Assembly: GCA_002914845.1 (NCBI GenBank)
Contig: JXTC01000390.1
Location: forward strand, 118,082-182,081
Reading direction: 5' to 3'
DNA from: Trema orientale
Taxonomy: Eukaryota > Streptophyta > Magnoliopsida > Rosales > Cannabaceae
DNA: 64,000 nt
Shown: positions 1-12,787 of the stretch, piece after piece
Numbering within the stretch: position 1 is the first letter of the stretch
Layout: each line of letters begins with the position of its first letter
Notes under the pieces: model-generated
The model's input: only the letters and a program-made list of their open reading frames with translations
The model's database searches: none
What the model was told of the DNA's origin: nothing
Program-made: the position numbers and the translations under genes

Positions 1-723
1 AGTCTTAATTCGGTGGTATCCAAATGAATAGATAAAACATTTGATTTGTAAAGGATACAAAAGATGGTGCACTATAGGATCTGGATTCTTCCCCAACGCG
101 TTGAACCGTTGGAGAAAATATGCAAAATGTGTAAGGATTGGTTTCCCGATGCATTTTTGGGTCGGCGGCAGTCGGCGGCGAAAGACTCTGGGAAAAGGTA
201 CTTTGTGACGCAAAAAACAAATGCATCAGGAAAAGTTTTGGCGACACGTTGTAGACATCAGTAAATATTGTATCGTCGGGAAATTACGTCGCAAAAAGTT
301 GAACTGATTAACCATTCCCTGATGAAATGACTTTGTGTGTTGGGATATGTTCTATAGGGTAGAGCTTCTCGACACTTTTGTGCATAAGGGAATAGTTACC
401 GACGATATAACTAACCACATTATACCTATATGAAAGGGTTATAACCTTTAGTTGGAACATATTCGATTGGAACTGGTGCGATAAAAATATGCAATTTTTA
501 GTAAGTATCATTAGAAATTATGTAATAAATAGACATGTCAATTAAAAAAAATACACGAGCTTAGTTATAAATACAATGTATGATAATATCCAAATTAAGA
601 AATAGAAATTAATCAGTTTCATAGATTATTTAGGATATATATATTCACCAAAATGTTATTTTTTATAAATCTATTTTTTTATATATCATCCATTTATTGT
701 AAGAAAATTTGCTAAAATGGTCT
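1..723. other. AT-rich intergenic DNA, no gene recognised
   Basis: Short open frames occur on both strands but none resembles a known family. The first 300 bases are less AT-rich than the rest. No repeat boundary or target duplication was found. Confidence 0.5.
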
Positions 724-860
724 ATTCTCTTCTCAAGCTGATAAAGAAGTAATCTGATGAGCGTCGACCCATTGCATGCGTAGTAAATTACCCTTTTATT
801 CCCTGAGTTTGTGATGTAGCAGGAGAGCTTGGAATCCCCTGTGCCACTCTTTGGGTTCAG
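724..860 (+). pseudogene. UGT84-type glucosyltransferase shard
   Basis: This 137-base stretch aligns with part of the intact UGT genes downstream, matching about 16190-16325 of the first one. It covers the segment encoding the acceptor-side region, from the '[15 protein letters not shown]' area through '[23 protein letters not shown]'. It starts near 'cttctcaagctgataaag' and loses similarity just after the bases that would encode 'WVQ'. The reading frame is broken and nothing of the rest of the gene is visible nearby. Its substitutions (for example gtagcaggagagct) are shared with the larger pseudogene at 9836-13049 rather than with the intact genes. It is a relic of a further, older copy of the same + strand array. 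Confidence 0.8.
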
Positions 861-3521
861 GGGATTCTAACCTAGTTAATCTTTTTCCTTTTTTTTTAAT
901 TATTATCTTTCTAAAAAAGGTAGATATGTCCTTCAATACAAGTGTTGATAATAATCTTTGGTTTTTAATTTGTTTTTCCCTCGTTAGTGATTAGATAGGT
1001 AGATTTTACAACTCGATATTCTAATTTAATAAGCTATCTTCTCCAATGGTAATTGTTAAAAGTATCAACTCCGAACTTGGATCCTCTGTCCAATTTTGTC
1101 TATCCACTATTCTATCTAACCAGTAATATAACGATACATCATTTAAAAATTTGTCTCTCTAAAACTTCACATCTCCATCCATCTTCTAATAGCTGCTATT
1201 GCCGTATATATTTATAAACGGATATTTCAGGGAAGCTTAGTATATTACCGTATGTCTTTAAAAAGGCAAGCTAAGTATATTATTTAAGTATGTGCCATGG
1301 TGTCAAACAAATATATTGGTAAGTAATTTAATACTACTTACGAACAAAAATGTTATAGACAAAATGTCTTATAAGAAAACTGCAGTGCTCAAGATTCTCA
1401 CATGTATACTAAGCCAATAATAAACATGTTTCTGTTGCATATTAGGCATCTAAAAGTTATTAATATCAATTTCATAATAATATACTCATTCCTTATATTA
1501 TTATACTAATGATTGTCGTAGTATCCCGATGTAGTGTAAAGGTTCAATACCCTCAGAGAGAGAGCTCGGTGTGCTAAAAGAACAAAAAATATATTTATGA
1601 AAGTAATACTATGTGCACATGCATTAAGATAATGTTTGCTGATAACTTGGTCAAATAGTAGTTTTTCGGTAAAATCTATTTTTTACGCTTTTCGAAGCTG
1701 AATTCACTGTGTATTTAACATGTCAAATATCTTTAATTTAATGTTTAGGACTCCTTTATATTATTTTATTTTTTGGCTCTAAGTAAGTACGAGGTGGCAT
1801 TCACGACACTGATTTGTATTTTATTGCATTAAGCTAGCTTAGATTAAACTTAATCGCGTAATGTCATTTTTGTGCATTCTAATAATTGAGTGCTAATCTT
1901 ATATTTGTATTATTAATTTGAGTCTAATTGACTTACTTTTATATTTAATCATTGGTTTTGGGGCTAGGTTCTACCAGATTACAATAAGACTGTCACATGG
2001 GATCATAAGTTAATGTATGACTAGTTTTCACTTTCTAAACTAGGATTCACTAACTTTGTCTACACTGAGTTGTATGGAAATGACCAACAATATGGTGAGT
2101 ATGCTAAGGGTATTTAGAGCTGGACGCATGGAAAGTAATATGTAAAATACCAAAAATACCCCTCAGAATTTAAGTTATACCATTTCTCAGTCATTAAGTA
2201 TCACTTTTAGACCAAATTTGGTCATTTTCTTCTCCTTTCTCTCCAGGCACGACCTGAAACTCTCTAACTCCTTTTTAAACTTCTCTCAACCATTTCTAAG
2301 AGTTTCTAAGTGGTAGAACTCAAGTTGGAGCTCCATAAAGCAAGATAGATTAAAACTAGTCAAGGTAATTCTACTAGTTCTTCTTCCTAAGTTTTATTCT
2401 TTAATTTCAATTCTCCACTTGTTTCCACTTAAATAATGGTTCCTTCAGGTTCTCTTGAGTCCTATAATCTATTTCTAAGCCTTGAAAATCAGTTTGGTGG
2501 AGGTAGAAGGCGAGAGTTTCAGCAAAAACTTAAACTAGTCAATGTGAGGTTTATGTGGGATTTTAAGTTTGCAATAGAACTTTCTTACTATAGCTCTTAA
2601 ACCAAAGCTATTATTTGATGAATAATGGTCCTAGGAACTCTTATATATAGCTGAAAGTATAGAATTTAAGTGAAAAAATAAAATTACACCTAAAGCCCCA
2701 AAATTTACTATTTGTTGATTCAAGTGTTTTCATTCTTGGAATATGTTGTCTATGCTTATAATCTGATTTCTTTACTTGGAATGTGTAAGATATTGATCTT
2801 TTTATGTATATTACATCCATTTACTGGCTGGTTGTGACTATATATGAGTACAAAAGTTGTTTTAAACTTTGTTTAAACCAAAAAAGAGTTCAAGTGTGCT
2901 TATATCATTCTAAGTAATTTTCTTTCAGGTGTATATGTGGGAATTGGCTTATAAAATGTTATTACAGGTCTAAAACCATGATTTTAATTATGCAGGAATG
3001 TCCTAAAGGTAGGAGAGGTACTGTCCAAATATTTTTAAAATCAAATGGCACCATTTAAAGGCAAATGGACTAAGTTTTACAAAATTATGTGTAATTTCAG
3101 ATCATTTTTGTACTAATAAACTAGTATTCATATTTTGATACTTTCGAATAGTTTTCAATACTAGTTATTAGCTACTAATTACTTCAAATGATTTGTATAC
3201 TTTCGGGTCATTTTAAGATCAAGTTTCTTAATTTGGTGAAAGTTCTGATTTCAGTCTTGTTCAAGTATCTTGATGCATTCTTTTAGTAAAATGTGCATCT
3301 TGAATAATAGAAATTTATGATAGGTGATTAGCACACTAATCTCTAGAGGATATTGACCCTCTCCACTGTCAATTTCTATTTAGGATGCGAAATAAGTAAA
3401 GACTTACAACTATGTCACAAGAACTGCATGGAAGATGTCATTATGTGAAATTTACTTATTCTTGAAAGTTATGAAATGGTATGTGCATGACACATCTTGT
3501 ATGTAAACTAAGAATTTCGTT
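861..3521. other. AT-rich intergenic DNA, no gene recognised
   Basis: No open frame of convincing length or family was found. The sequence looks like old repeat or intron-like DNA. I see no element termini. Confidence 0.5.
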
Positions 3522-3830
3522 NNNNNNNNNNNNNNNNNNNNNNNNNNNNNNNNNNNNNNNNNNNNNNNNNNNNNNNNNNNNNNNNNNNNNNNNNNNNNNN
3601 NNNNNNNNNNNNNNNNNNNNNNNNNNNNNNNNNNNNNNNNNNNNNNNNNNNNNNNNNNNNNNNNNNNNNNNNNNNNNNNNNNNNNNNNNNNNNNNNNNNN
3701 NNNNNNNNNNNNNNNNNNNNNNNNNNNNNNNNNNNNNNNNNNNNNNNNNNNNNNNNNNNNNNNNNNNNNNNNNNNNNNNNNNNNNNNNNNNNNNNNNNNN
3801 NNNNNNNNNNNNNNNNNNNNNNNNNNNNNN
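3522..3830. other. assembly gap (309 N)
   Basis: An uninterrupted run of N. The open frames that appear to cross it are artefacts of unknown bases. The flanks are AT-rich and carry no recognisable feature. Confidence 0.99.
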
Positions 3831-5064
3831 AAACATTGGGACATTAATAATCACTATTACTACATTTGAAATAAAGTACAAAGATAAGGGATACCATATG
3901 TGAAGATACGTTGACATCATAATTCTGAAATATTAAGTTTTGGTAACTTTTAAAGTGATTGTACAGATTAATAGTATCTAAATCCACCTATATGCAGAAT
4001 TGTTGACACTCCTAGAGGCCAATTGTAAATTAAAGTAAAACAATGAGGTAAAAATTGACAAACATTTCCTCTTTAGAATCCAATTATTCCTAATTCTTGT
4101 ACTATTCTACAGTACAGATTAATAGTATCTACAATCCACCTCTATAATCAATGATTGCAAACCTCTCCATAGACAAAATAGAAAGATAAATTAATGGCAA
4201 TATATATATATATATAACTCCAAATCCATCTGACATATATTACTCTTGAGTATAAGATGAGCCTACCTTTTTCTAGTAGATTGTTGCAAAGAATCTGGAG
4301 AACAGATTCAGGATTTGAACTCCATACAAAGTAAGGAACTGATCAAGTTTTTCAAAAAACAAAAAAACAATAAACAAAAAACAAAAGAAGACAAATCCAC
4401 CCAATTCCAAAATCATCAAGTAACTTCATCATTCACTCGTGAAAATGACAAATATAGACAATAGGAAGTTAATTATTAATCCCAACTAAGAAAAAAAAAT
4501 TTTATTTCTAAACAAAAATTTAAAATACAATCCCAACTGGGAAACCAACATCCAACAAAAGATCCAAAACGAAAGGGAAAAAAATAAAATCAGATTATAT
4601 TTAGCCAAAATGACTACAATATTCAAAAAATGAATATATCCGCATAACTTACAATAATTTAGAGCAATGAAAGCTCCAGCATATACCATTCAATTTTGGT
4701 CCAAGCACTTCAAATTTTCACAATATTGACAAAATTGAAGAAAAATAGATGTAGAACAAAACTTAAAGATTTCTGAGGTATCTGTCTTTGGATGGGCACT
4801 CGACGTGGTAAGTAGCTTTGACTATAGCAAGATCAAAATCACATTTTTATGGAAAAGAAAATACACAAAACATATGAAATCAGATAATAAAAAACTGCCA
4901 TAAACAAAAAGATTGGCATAAGTAAAAATCCCATCAGATTTCTATCAAAAAGAGAAAAATTCAATAATAAAATTCTAAATCAGTTATCGGTTTATAATTG
5001 AAAAATAGGTACCAAATAATTGCCATTGATATAGGCAAGACCCAATATCGTGGTGCCCTTAAAT
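3831..5064. other. AT-rich intergenic DNA, no gene recognised
   Basis: No gene is visible. A short (TA)n tract lies at about 4199-4216, and 'acagattaatagtatcta' occurs twice (about 3963 and 4114), a small direct repeat. The last 8 bases form the left target duplication of the hAT element that follows. Confidence 0.5.
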
Positions 5065-6454
5065 TAGAGATGCAACTCTGGGCCACGGCTCATAGGCCAG
5101 CCCAGGCACATTCTGCTACAGTGTCAGGATGAGCCAACCCGTCCTGATACTATATTTGGGCAGGACCAGCCCGTCTACTATTTATGAGTTGGGCTGGGCC
5201 AGGATACTGTGGCCCGCGGACCAGTCTACCAAAGTTCATAGGATGGGTTGAGCATGGGCCAGGACAGGCCAGCCCATGATGGCCCATCGCGGACCGGCCT
5301 ATTTTAGCCTATTCTTTTTTATTCTTATATTTTTTTTGTTCTTTTATTTTTTTCAAATTTTGTTATATGTAATCTTAAACATTTTATACTATTTTTTCTT
5401 ACTAAACTAAGGTTTTGTATTGTCCCACTGAATTTGATTTGTAAGATTTTTAATGAGGCCGACATAAACAAATTTTTGTTAATGATTTACTTAATTATTT
5501 AGTTCTTTCAATATTAGTAAATATTTTTTATTGTTTATATTAATTAACAATTAAATTAATTTGTAATTGTATATAAATTATTTAGAATTTCATAAAATAA
5601 TAATTTTAAAATTAAACAAAATGTTTCTTTTTTTTTTTAACTCGAATGGATCGGCCTATGGTGGGCTAGAATGGGCTAATACTGATGGGCTATTATGGGC
5701 CAGCCCACAGGTTGGGCTGTCCTGGCCTGCGGGCTGGTCTAACCCAGTCCACATATACGCCCTATTTGATGGGCCGGACTAAGGCTTGAGACTAGACTCT
5801 TCTGTCTAATCCTATGTTTGGGTTCAAAGGGGGATTGGACAAGGGAGTCCGGCCCCCCTTTTAGTCCCCTTTCCATGGGATTAAATTATCTAGTTGGGAT
5901 AATTTAGTCTCAAGCCCAAGCATATGTTTTGGTTAACTTTTTTTGTTTTTTTTTTGTTTTTTGTTTCGTTCTTTCTTTAATAATTTGTTTAATTAATATA
6001 AATACTAATTAAAAATATATATTTTATTTTTATATACCTGTTTTTCATAAATAAATTAAAATCATATTATTTTATTTTATTTAATCATCATTTAAATTTA
6101 TCTTTGTTATTTTTGGAATTATTTATTTATTTATTTATAAATAAAATATAATTACAAATACATTAAAAAAAATTGTTATATTTACTTTGTTTTAGTCCTG
6201 TGTTGCACCAAACACAATATATACTAAATAACATTATTCAATCCAATTCAATCCAATCATATTTAATAGTCCAATCCAGTCCAATCTAATTTAATAGTCC
6301 AATCCAGTCCAATCTAATACTACGTGTCAAACAAGCCGATAGGGTAGCCCATGAAATAGGCTGGGTCGCCTTTTTTCTTCGGTGGGCCAGCCCAGCCCAC
6401 AACCCGCGATGGGCCTGCCTAAAATGGGCAGGGTAGGCCACTATTACATCTCTA
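5065..6454. mobile_element. non-autonomous hAT-superfamily DNA transposon
   Basis: The ends are inverted: TAGAGATGCAA at the left, and the complement of the right end reads TAGAGATGTAA. TAGAGATG fits the usual hAT terminus. The flanks are ccttaaat (5057-5064) and ccttaaac (6455-6462), an 8-bp target duplication with one mismatch, as hAT elements make. Both subterminal regions are packed with GGGCC/GGCCC-containing motifs on both strands (about 5080-5300, 5645-5780 and 6345-6440), like the transposase-binding repeats of hAT elements. No transposase frame is present, so it would depend on an autonomous relative. The AT-rich centre from about 5785 to 6345 lacks the GGGCC motifs and may be a nested insertion. 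Confidence 0.85.
5785..6345. repeat. possible MITE nested inside the hAT element
   Basis: The GGGCC subterminal motifs stop at about 5780 and resume at about 6345. The block between starts with 'cctatgtttgggttc'-like sequence and its right edge, complemented, reads 'ggcttgtttgacacg'. These are weakly matching inverted ends of the Harbinger/Tourist style. Near the right end 'agtccaatccagtccaatct' is repeated twice. No unambiguous target duplication was found, so nesting is an inference. Confidence 0.35.
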
Positions 6455-8608
6455 CCTTAAACGCAACATAAAGCTTTTCTCCAAGCTGGTATGCAACCAC
6501 TACTTTTTAGTTTTCACTTTTCACCACTCAGATCTCTCTCTCTAGAAAATAGTAGCATTAGACCTCCAATAGTTGAGGGAAAGAGAGAAGAAAAAGAATT
6601 TTTTAGGAAAATTAGATGTTGAGGCCAAAAATTAGTATAACAACTAAGATGTAAATTTGTAGAAAAATAACAGTAAACGACATGAATTAAGATAAATAAC
6701 ATATTTCGAGTGATTTAGCCAAAGGTAATTTGGCCTACGTCCACTACAGAGAGAGAAAGAGAGTATTATTATCTCTTATTGACCTGTTTTTATACGTCGT
6801 TTCCCTCTTTATTTATAGATGAGGAAGATGTACTATTTACATGTTAGGCGAGATTTTTAGAGGGACATGAATTTTCCAAAATACCTAATCTTAATAAGGT
6901 TAGATGACAATCTTGATAATTATAATTGACTTTGTTTTTCCCACTTTTATTCCACAATTCCTGATTAGTAGTCACTTCGCCTCAGCTTGCATATCCTTCG
7001 GATTACATCTCCTCAAATTTGTCGATCACATGCAGATAAGGCCGCATCTCGACCTTATTTTGACAAATCGAAGAGTCTGATCGCTTTCCCGCATAAATTG
7101 GGAATTTCTTGCTTGTTGTCACAGGTCGCACATATACTGAATAGGCGAGCATAGGTGTTTTGACTTCGACCATAGATAGGTATATTTGGCTTTAGATTTA
7201 TACGTGATTTTAGATCGCACAACAATAGAGATGAGAGGAACTGCAGTACAGATATCGTGAGAGTAGAGGTTGAGAGTTCTGAATTCCCTGTATTGGAATG
7301 CACCGTTTTTAGGTTGCTATAGACAAAATAACATGACGAAAACGTGAAGGGTGTCGAAGGCAAAACTGGCTCTTTTTCATAAGGTTATAGATATAGATAC
7401 AGACCCTAATATGATAATAATTTAATCAAAGAGTTTATTTGTGAATGGGAAACATTCCACGTCGACAAGTAACATATGTGATGGAGCTTGGAGAAATAAA
7501 CGAAAGGCTGCTATTCAAGCAAGAAAAGCTTATAAGGTACGATTACGATATCAAATCATCGTACTACAATTATTGGCTTTCTACATAAATGCACGTGGGT
7601 ACCCAATCGAAAAATAAAATAAAAAAAGATCGGCACCTAATTTGAGACAAGAATTGTCTTATGTCTTGGGCTGTATAGAAATATGACTAAATTTTGGGCT
7701 CAATTTAAGTAAATATTTATTTGTGAAATGTTATAGTAAAATATCCGATATATATCTTTATATATCAAGTATAAAACTTTATATACCAAGTATAAAAAAG
7801 TATATACTTAGTTATATTTCAGCACAGTAACTAAAATTGATAGATATATTTATCTACTAAGTGTAAAAATATATATACCTGGACATTTAGCTATAAAATT
7901 TAAAAAGTGGACATCTACTTAATTAAATTTAAAATATTGGTCATCCACCTAAATTTCTCTTATGTCTTTGACATAGAACAAATATTGGAATTAGTAAGAG
8001 AAGCTCCTAAAGGTAGTCATTTTTATGAAAACAATTTCATATTAATGAAATAAATTATTATTCAATTAATTAGTTGTGCATAATATTATTTAAATAAAAG
8101 TTTATTTAACGATATTAATATGTATCTTTATGATTACGATGTAGATTCACAGAAGATATAGATACAACTTATCTATAATTAATTATTAGTAGTTTGCAGT
8201 AATATAAATAAAGTTAAACACTTTATTTATGCTGTAGCAGATTTTGAAAAGTTTGGCTTGTCTTAATCAAACCAAAGTTAGCTGATATAATGAGACTTAT
8301 CCCGAATTAGATCATCAATGAAATTATATTGACAATGTCAATGGAAAAGAATTTTATAGACAGTAATTAGCTTTACTCTCAATCTTGAGTTAGAAGCAAT
8401 TATATATTCACAAGTATGACTTTATTTTAGTTGCAAATAAGTGAGATCAATTGAGGTCAATATTCTCTGCTATTTAGTAATACTTATTTGCTTAATTATA
8501 TAATTATAATTAGTAATATAGAATTTGGTGAAATAATATTTCTCTGTAGATTTAGGTACTTGATTAAAAATTTTAGGCCTAAGTATATCAACACTGATTT
8601 AATCAAGA
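6455..8608. other. intergenic DNA with possible LTR remnant
   Basis: No gene is visible. From about 6690 to 7440 the arrangement 'cctacgtccactac', a purine-rich tract and a minus-strand TATA-like 'tataaata' at about 6810 resembles the Tat-like LTR at 27478-28017. This may be an old LTR piece in minus orientation, but no ends were found. About 7480-7530 could encode 'CDGAWRNKRKAAIQA' on the + strand, similar to the RNase H-like tail of plant LINEs, but it is too short to call. Confidence 0.35.
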
Positions 8609-9818
8609 TGTTAACAGATGATCATTAAAGAAATTAGTAAGAATCAATAAACATATGATTATGTTTTTATGATATTATATAAAGGGGATTTAGCAAAGAA
8701 TCATTGTGGCATGATACTTTGCTCCAAAATATAGTTATGGACAGTTGGAGCATAATTTATGTCCTTCAATGGAATGGACTTGAAATTAAATAATTAATAG
8801 TCTTGTTTAATTATTTAGGAGCAAACTATACATGTCTCATAAGATCTCTGGGCTAACTTGTGTCAATGATCACTGTTATTAGGCTGGACCAATTAGTAAT
8901 TAATTGGACTAGATTAAGTTGAGTTGCATAAGAGGCAAAATGCCTGGCACAAAAACTACACCTGGCGTGTAGCATAATCAATAGGAGGTGATTGTATCAA
9001 TTTTGGTAACTTCAAGATAAGACTGATTAGTTTGGTCACAAAGTTATCAATTTTTCCTATATAGTTAATTCCATATATAGATTGATTATGATTTCCATTA
9101 TTGATTTGATTCAATTAACTTAGGTATAATTAGATAGTTATTCTAATTATGGTTAATTGGATGTTAACAAATTAAAGAAAAATTGACAAGGCTATAATTG
9201 GCTAATTGTTGATAGAAAAGGTAATCAAAGATAGTCAATTATACAACAGAGGTAATTGGGCAATTAGGAAATTCTGGGAATTCCCTAGCACTAGCTGAAT
9301 TTGGCCAGTGCAATTAGGGCTACACACCACAGCTATAAAGGCAGTAGGCATGTAACAACTCAAGAGGTTGCCAGATAGTGTCTTCTTACCTATTCTCTAT
9401 AAATAGGAGTCATTAAATACGTCTTGCATATATGACAGAAACTATAATGAAAAGAGAATTAAGATTCATAAAGATAAGTGAACAATCATTTTTCTGTTCT
9501 TTGACTTCTTTGGGAATCTAGTGCATTGATAACTTGATCTTTTTCCTGTGTAGAATATAGAAATCACACTCTTGTGTGACTATACACAAGGCTAAACTGG
9601 AAGATTAATTGGGGATTGAAGTCATTCTCTTGCTCATCTTGGATCAACAAGAGGTATGATTCTGTAAACAATATCTAATATATTATTATGAGTTTTTCAT
9701 AATGCTCCTAGTTATTTTTCCGCTGCGTTGTTTAAAAGAAAACTTGTTGGTTGTTTTTTCAAAAAACTTAAATTTTAAAATTACTACGAACTGTTATTTT
9801 TCTCCAGTTTTTCTAACA
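8609..9818 (+). mobile_element. probable long LTR of a copia-like retrotransposon
   Basis: The block starts TGTTAACAG and ends TTTCTAACA, a matching TG...CA inverted pair. It has a TATA-like 'ctataaatag' about 420 bases before its right end, and 'ttccgctgcg' near the 3' end as in many plant copia LTRs. The sequence just after (tggtgccagatct) loosely resembles a copia primer-binding site, so it may be a 5' LTR rather than a solo LTR. No matching partner LTR is in the window. UGT pseudogene homology starts about 20 bases downstream. This is a fossil, called on structure only. Confidence 0.45.
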
Positions 9819-10094
9819 TAATGGTGCCAGATCTAGCTCCTTGTATTCACATTCTTCTAGCAGGTATCGTTCCCAAGCCAAGGTCACATCAACCTATGCT
9901 TTGATTAGGCAAGTATTTGGCTTCAAAGGGTTCTACTCATCACTTTTTGTACCACCAAACACATTCGCAAAGACTTGAGAAAACGACATAATTAACGAAC
10001 ACCCCTTGGCCTTAACTTTATAAGGTTCGAGTTCTTCACGGATAGTCTCCAAGAGGTGCATGATAATAAACAAAGAGAGCTCCGCTACGTGGGT

Positions 10095-10612
10095 GGTTAT
10101 TCTTCAAAAGACGCCTAGTGCACTTAGGACTCTAAGGCTAAGTGTGATTACATAAAGAATTTGAATAGCCTAGGACTCTTGTATAAGTTGTGCATTATAT
10201 CTTTTATTCCTAATAGAACTCTTGTATGTGGGATAAGATATAGATATATAATTCTAGTAGGCTTATGATTCTAGCTTATTATTCTTTATAAATAGAGACC
10301 TTGGGCAGCCATATTTTGTACACTCTAGGGCATAAGGTCAGAATATAGAGAAAGTGAGAGAGCTAGAGAGAGTGAGGAAATTCTCTTATAAACTTGGTGA
10401 GAGCATTTTGGATTTTTCAGATAGACAAAAAAACTGTGAGAGTATGTAAATTGTTCTTTTCTTAGTGAAACACTTATTAGTTGTCTCTGCGGATGTAGGC
10501 TATAATTTTATAGCTAAACCACATTAAATGATTTGTGTTCTTGGGAATATGAGTATTTTCTTTATTTATTTTCAGATTCTAATCCTACTCTGAGGGTTAG
10601 AATAATTATTCA
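10095..10612 (+). mobile_element. copia-type solo LTR inserted in the UGT pseudogene
   Basis: This block interrupts the pseudogene between its 'RFEFF' and 'NLDLYM' regions. It has LTR character: a TATA box 'tttataaatagag' at about 10279-10291, then a purine-rich leader, and 'gcggatgtaggc' followed by 'aaccacattaaatg' near the 3' end, a signature of many plant copia LTRs. Only one LTR and no internal coding region is present, so it looks like a solo LTR. Edges are approximate because the flanking host sequence has diverged. Confidence 0.6.
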
Positions 10613-11243
10613 TTGGTCTACACTTATAACAACCTTGAATTCAACATGGCACATGCTAGGGACCATAGGCAAGGAGTCACTTTTCAAATTGATCTTAAGA
10701 AGCAAGTAGATGCAGGTCAACCCGTATCATGCCTCATTAATAACCCGTTATATTCCTTGGGTTTGTGGTGTAGCAGGAGAGCTCGAACTCCTCTGCGCCA
10801 TGCTCAGGGTTCAGTCATGTGCTCTCTTTGTAATTTACTACAATTACTTCTACAAGATAATGCGGATTCCTTCCAATGCTGAGTCGGATTTTGTGTTGGT
10901 TCTTAAGTGCAACGAGATCCCTAACTTGGTGTCCAATAGCAGTCTGCTCAACATTTTTTAGAGGGCCATCTTTAAACAGGTGGAGAACTTAATCACGGCC
11001 AAGTTATTTTTGTGATTGGACAGACACATTAGAGGAGCTCAAAGGGGGGATATCATTTAAGAAATTTCCGAGTTCTGCTCCATCAAGCCCATTGGGCCCT
11101 TATTTTGGGATCAAAAAGAAAGTAGTCATGATCACAAAAACCGACGACTACATCAAATGGCTCGATACGAAGCTGTTGGCATCAACCGTTTACATCTCGT
11201 TTGGCTCAATTTTTAACCTAAAGCAAGAATAGGTGGACGAGAT

Positions 11244-12787
11244 GCTTCATCTATTCACGCTCTGCCGACGACTACAACTGTCTGTCTCATTTTTCGTCTT
11301 GCCTTATCTTTTGGCTGGTCTCTTCGTTAATTGGATTTTAACAATGCCTTTCTGTATGATCACCTGTCAGAAGATGTGTAAATGGTCCAACCAATAGATT
11401 TTATTGATCATAATCAATTTTCAACACATGTTTGTTGTCTTCAAAAAGCTCTATATGGTCTTAAGCAGGCTCTATGAGCTTGGTACAAGGAATTGCGCCA
11501 ATTTTTATTGACCATCGGTTTTGTTAATTCTCATGCCGATATATCTCTTTTGTATATAACAACTCTGNTCTATGTAGATGATCTCATCATCATAGGAAAC
11601 AATGATGCTTTTCAGGAGACCTTCATCACTAAGCTAGCCAAGGCTTTCTCTATCAAAGATCTTGGAATCTCTCATATTTTCTCGGTATTGCAGTTGTTCC
11701 TACTCATGTTGGCCTTTTCTTGTCAACAACGGAAGTACATTTGTGATCTTCTAACCAAAGTAAAGATGTTGGGAGCCAAACCGGTTCACTCTCCCATGTG
11801 TCCAAATCTTATTCCAAAGCTACTAGATGGTACTTCTTTTGTCGACCATATGATGTATCATTCCATAGTTGGCAGACTTTAATATCTATCTCTTACTCGC
11901 CCAGATATTGCATTCACTGTCAATAAATTGCCACAATTTATGCATTGAGCTACTACATCTCATTGGTCTTCAATCAAGAGGCTACTTCAGTATCTCAGTA
12001 GGAGCCTTGAACATGGTTTTCTATTACGTCGAAATTCTCCACCAAAGCTTCATGCTTTTTCGGACATCGAGTGGGCCGAGGACCATGATGATAGATTTTC
12101 AACAAGTGCCTACGTAGTCTTTCTAGGACACAATGCCATCTTTTGGTCATCCAAGAAGTAAAAATCTATTGCTTGATTATCGACCGAGGCGCAATATCGG
12201 GTAGTTGCAGAGGCAACTACCAAAGTTATTTGGATTAAATCTCTCTTTTGTGAACTTAGAGTCTTTGTTCCATCTCCTCCACCTATATACTATGATAATA
12301 TTAGGGCAACTTATCTTTGCGCTAATCTTGTGTTCCACTCTAGGATGAAGTATATTGCCATTGATATCCACTTCGTTCAGGATAAGGTGCAAGTTGGTGG
12401 GCTTCGTGTCTCCCATGTCTCCTCTGCAGATTAATTATTCGATGCTCTGACAAAGCCCCTTACAAGTAACCGTCTTCATGAGCTAAAAGTCAATATAGAA
12501 GTTCATCTGCCCTCAATCTTGAGGGGGCATGATAAGGTTACTCCTAGTCAACATTTAAATTCTATTTGATTTCTGTATAATTGTATTTCCTAACTTTTAG
12601 TTAGGTTTGATCTTTTAGAATCTTATTTGTATCTTTTACATAGATAATATATCTAGGATAATCTATAATATTTTGTATTTATCTTTTCCTCATTTTATGT
12701 CTATGTAACATGTATAAATAATTATCCTATCAATAAAGTATTAGCTAAGCCATTAAACCATTCTCTTGTCTATCTTAATTCTTTATA
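11244..12787 (+). mobile_element. partial Ty1/copia retrotransposon inserted in the UGT pseudogene
   Basis: A fossil containing the reverse transcriptase region (with 'YVDDLIIIG' at about 11570-11600), an RNase H region (about 12170-12430), a polypurine tract 'cttgagggggca' just before 12530, and a 3' LTR at 12530-12787. The host UGT sequence ends at about 11243 and resumes at 12788, with 'gagat' at both junctions as a possible target duplication. Upstream parts of a complete element are not present, and the remaining frames carry several breaks. One undetermined base (N) lies at 11568. Confidence 0.85.
12530..12787 (+). repeat. copia 3' LTR
   Basis: It starts TGATAAGG directly after the polypurine tract. 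It is about 258 bp and carries 'gtataaataatt' at about 12711. Its right edge abuts resumed UGT homology. Confidence 0.7.

Noticed and set aside
3452-3920. Open frames of 130-154 codons around 3.5-3.9 kb
   Set aside because: They consist mostly of unknown residues from the N gap.
5567-5782. 71-codon frame inside the hAT element
   Set aside because: It is made of AT-rich filler plus translated GGGCC subterminal motifs.
7470-7540. Possible LINE RNase H-like fragment (CDGAWRNKRKAAIQA)
   Set aside because: Only about 20 codons long with no neighbouring LINE domain, so a chance match cannot be excluded.
10613-10961. Two overlapping 83-89 codon frames
   Set aside because: They are pieces of the UGT pseudogene in its shifted frames, not separate genes.
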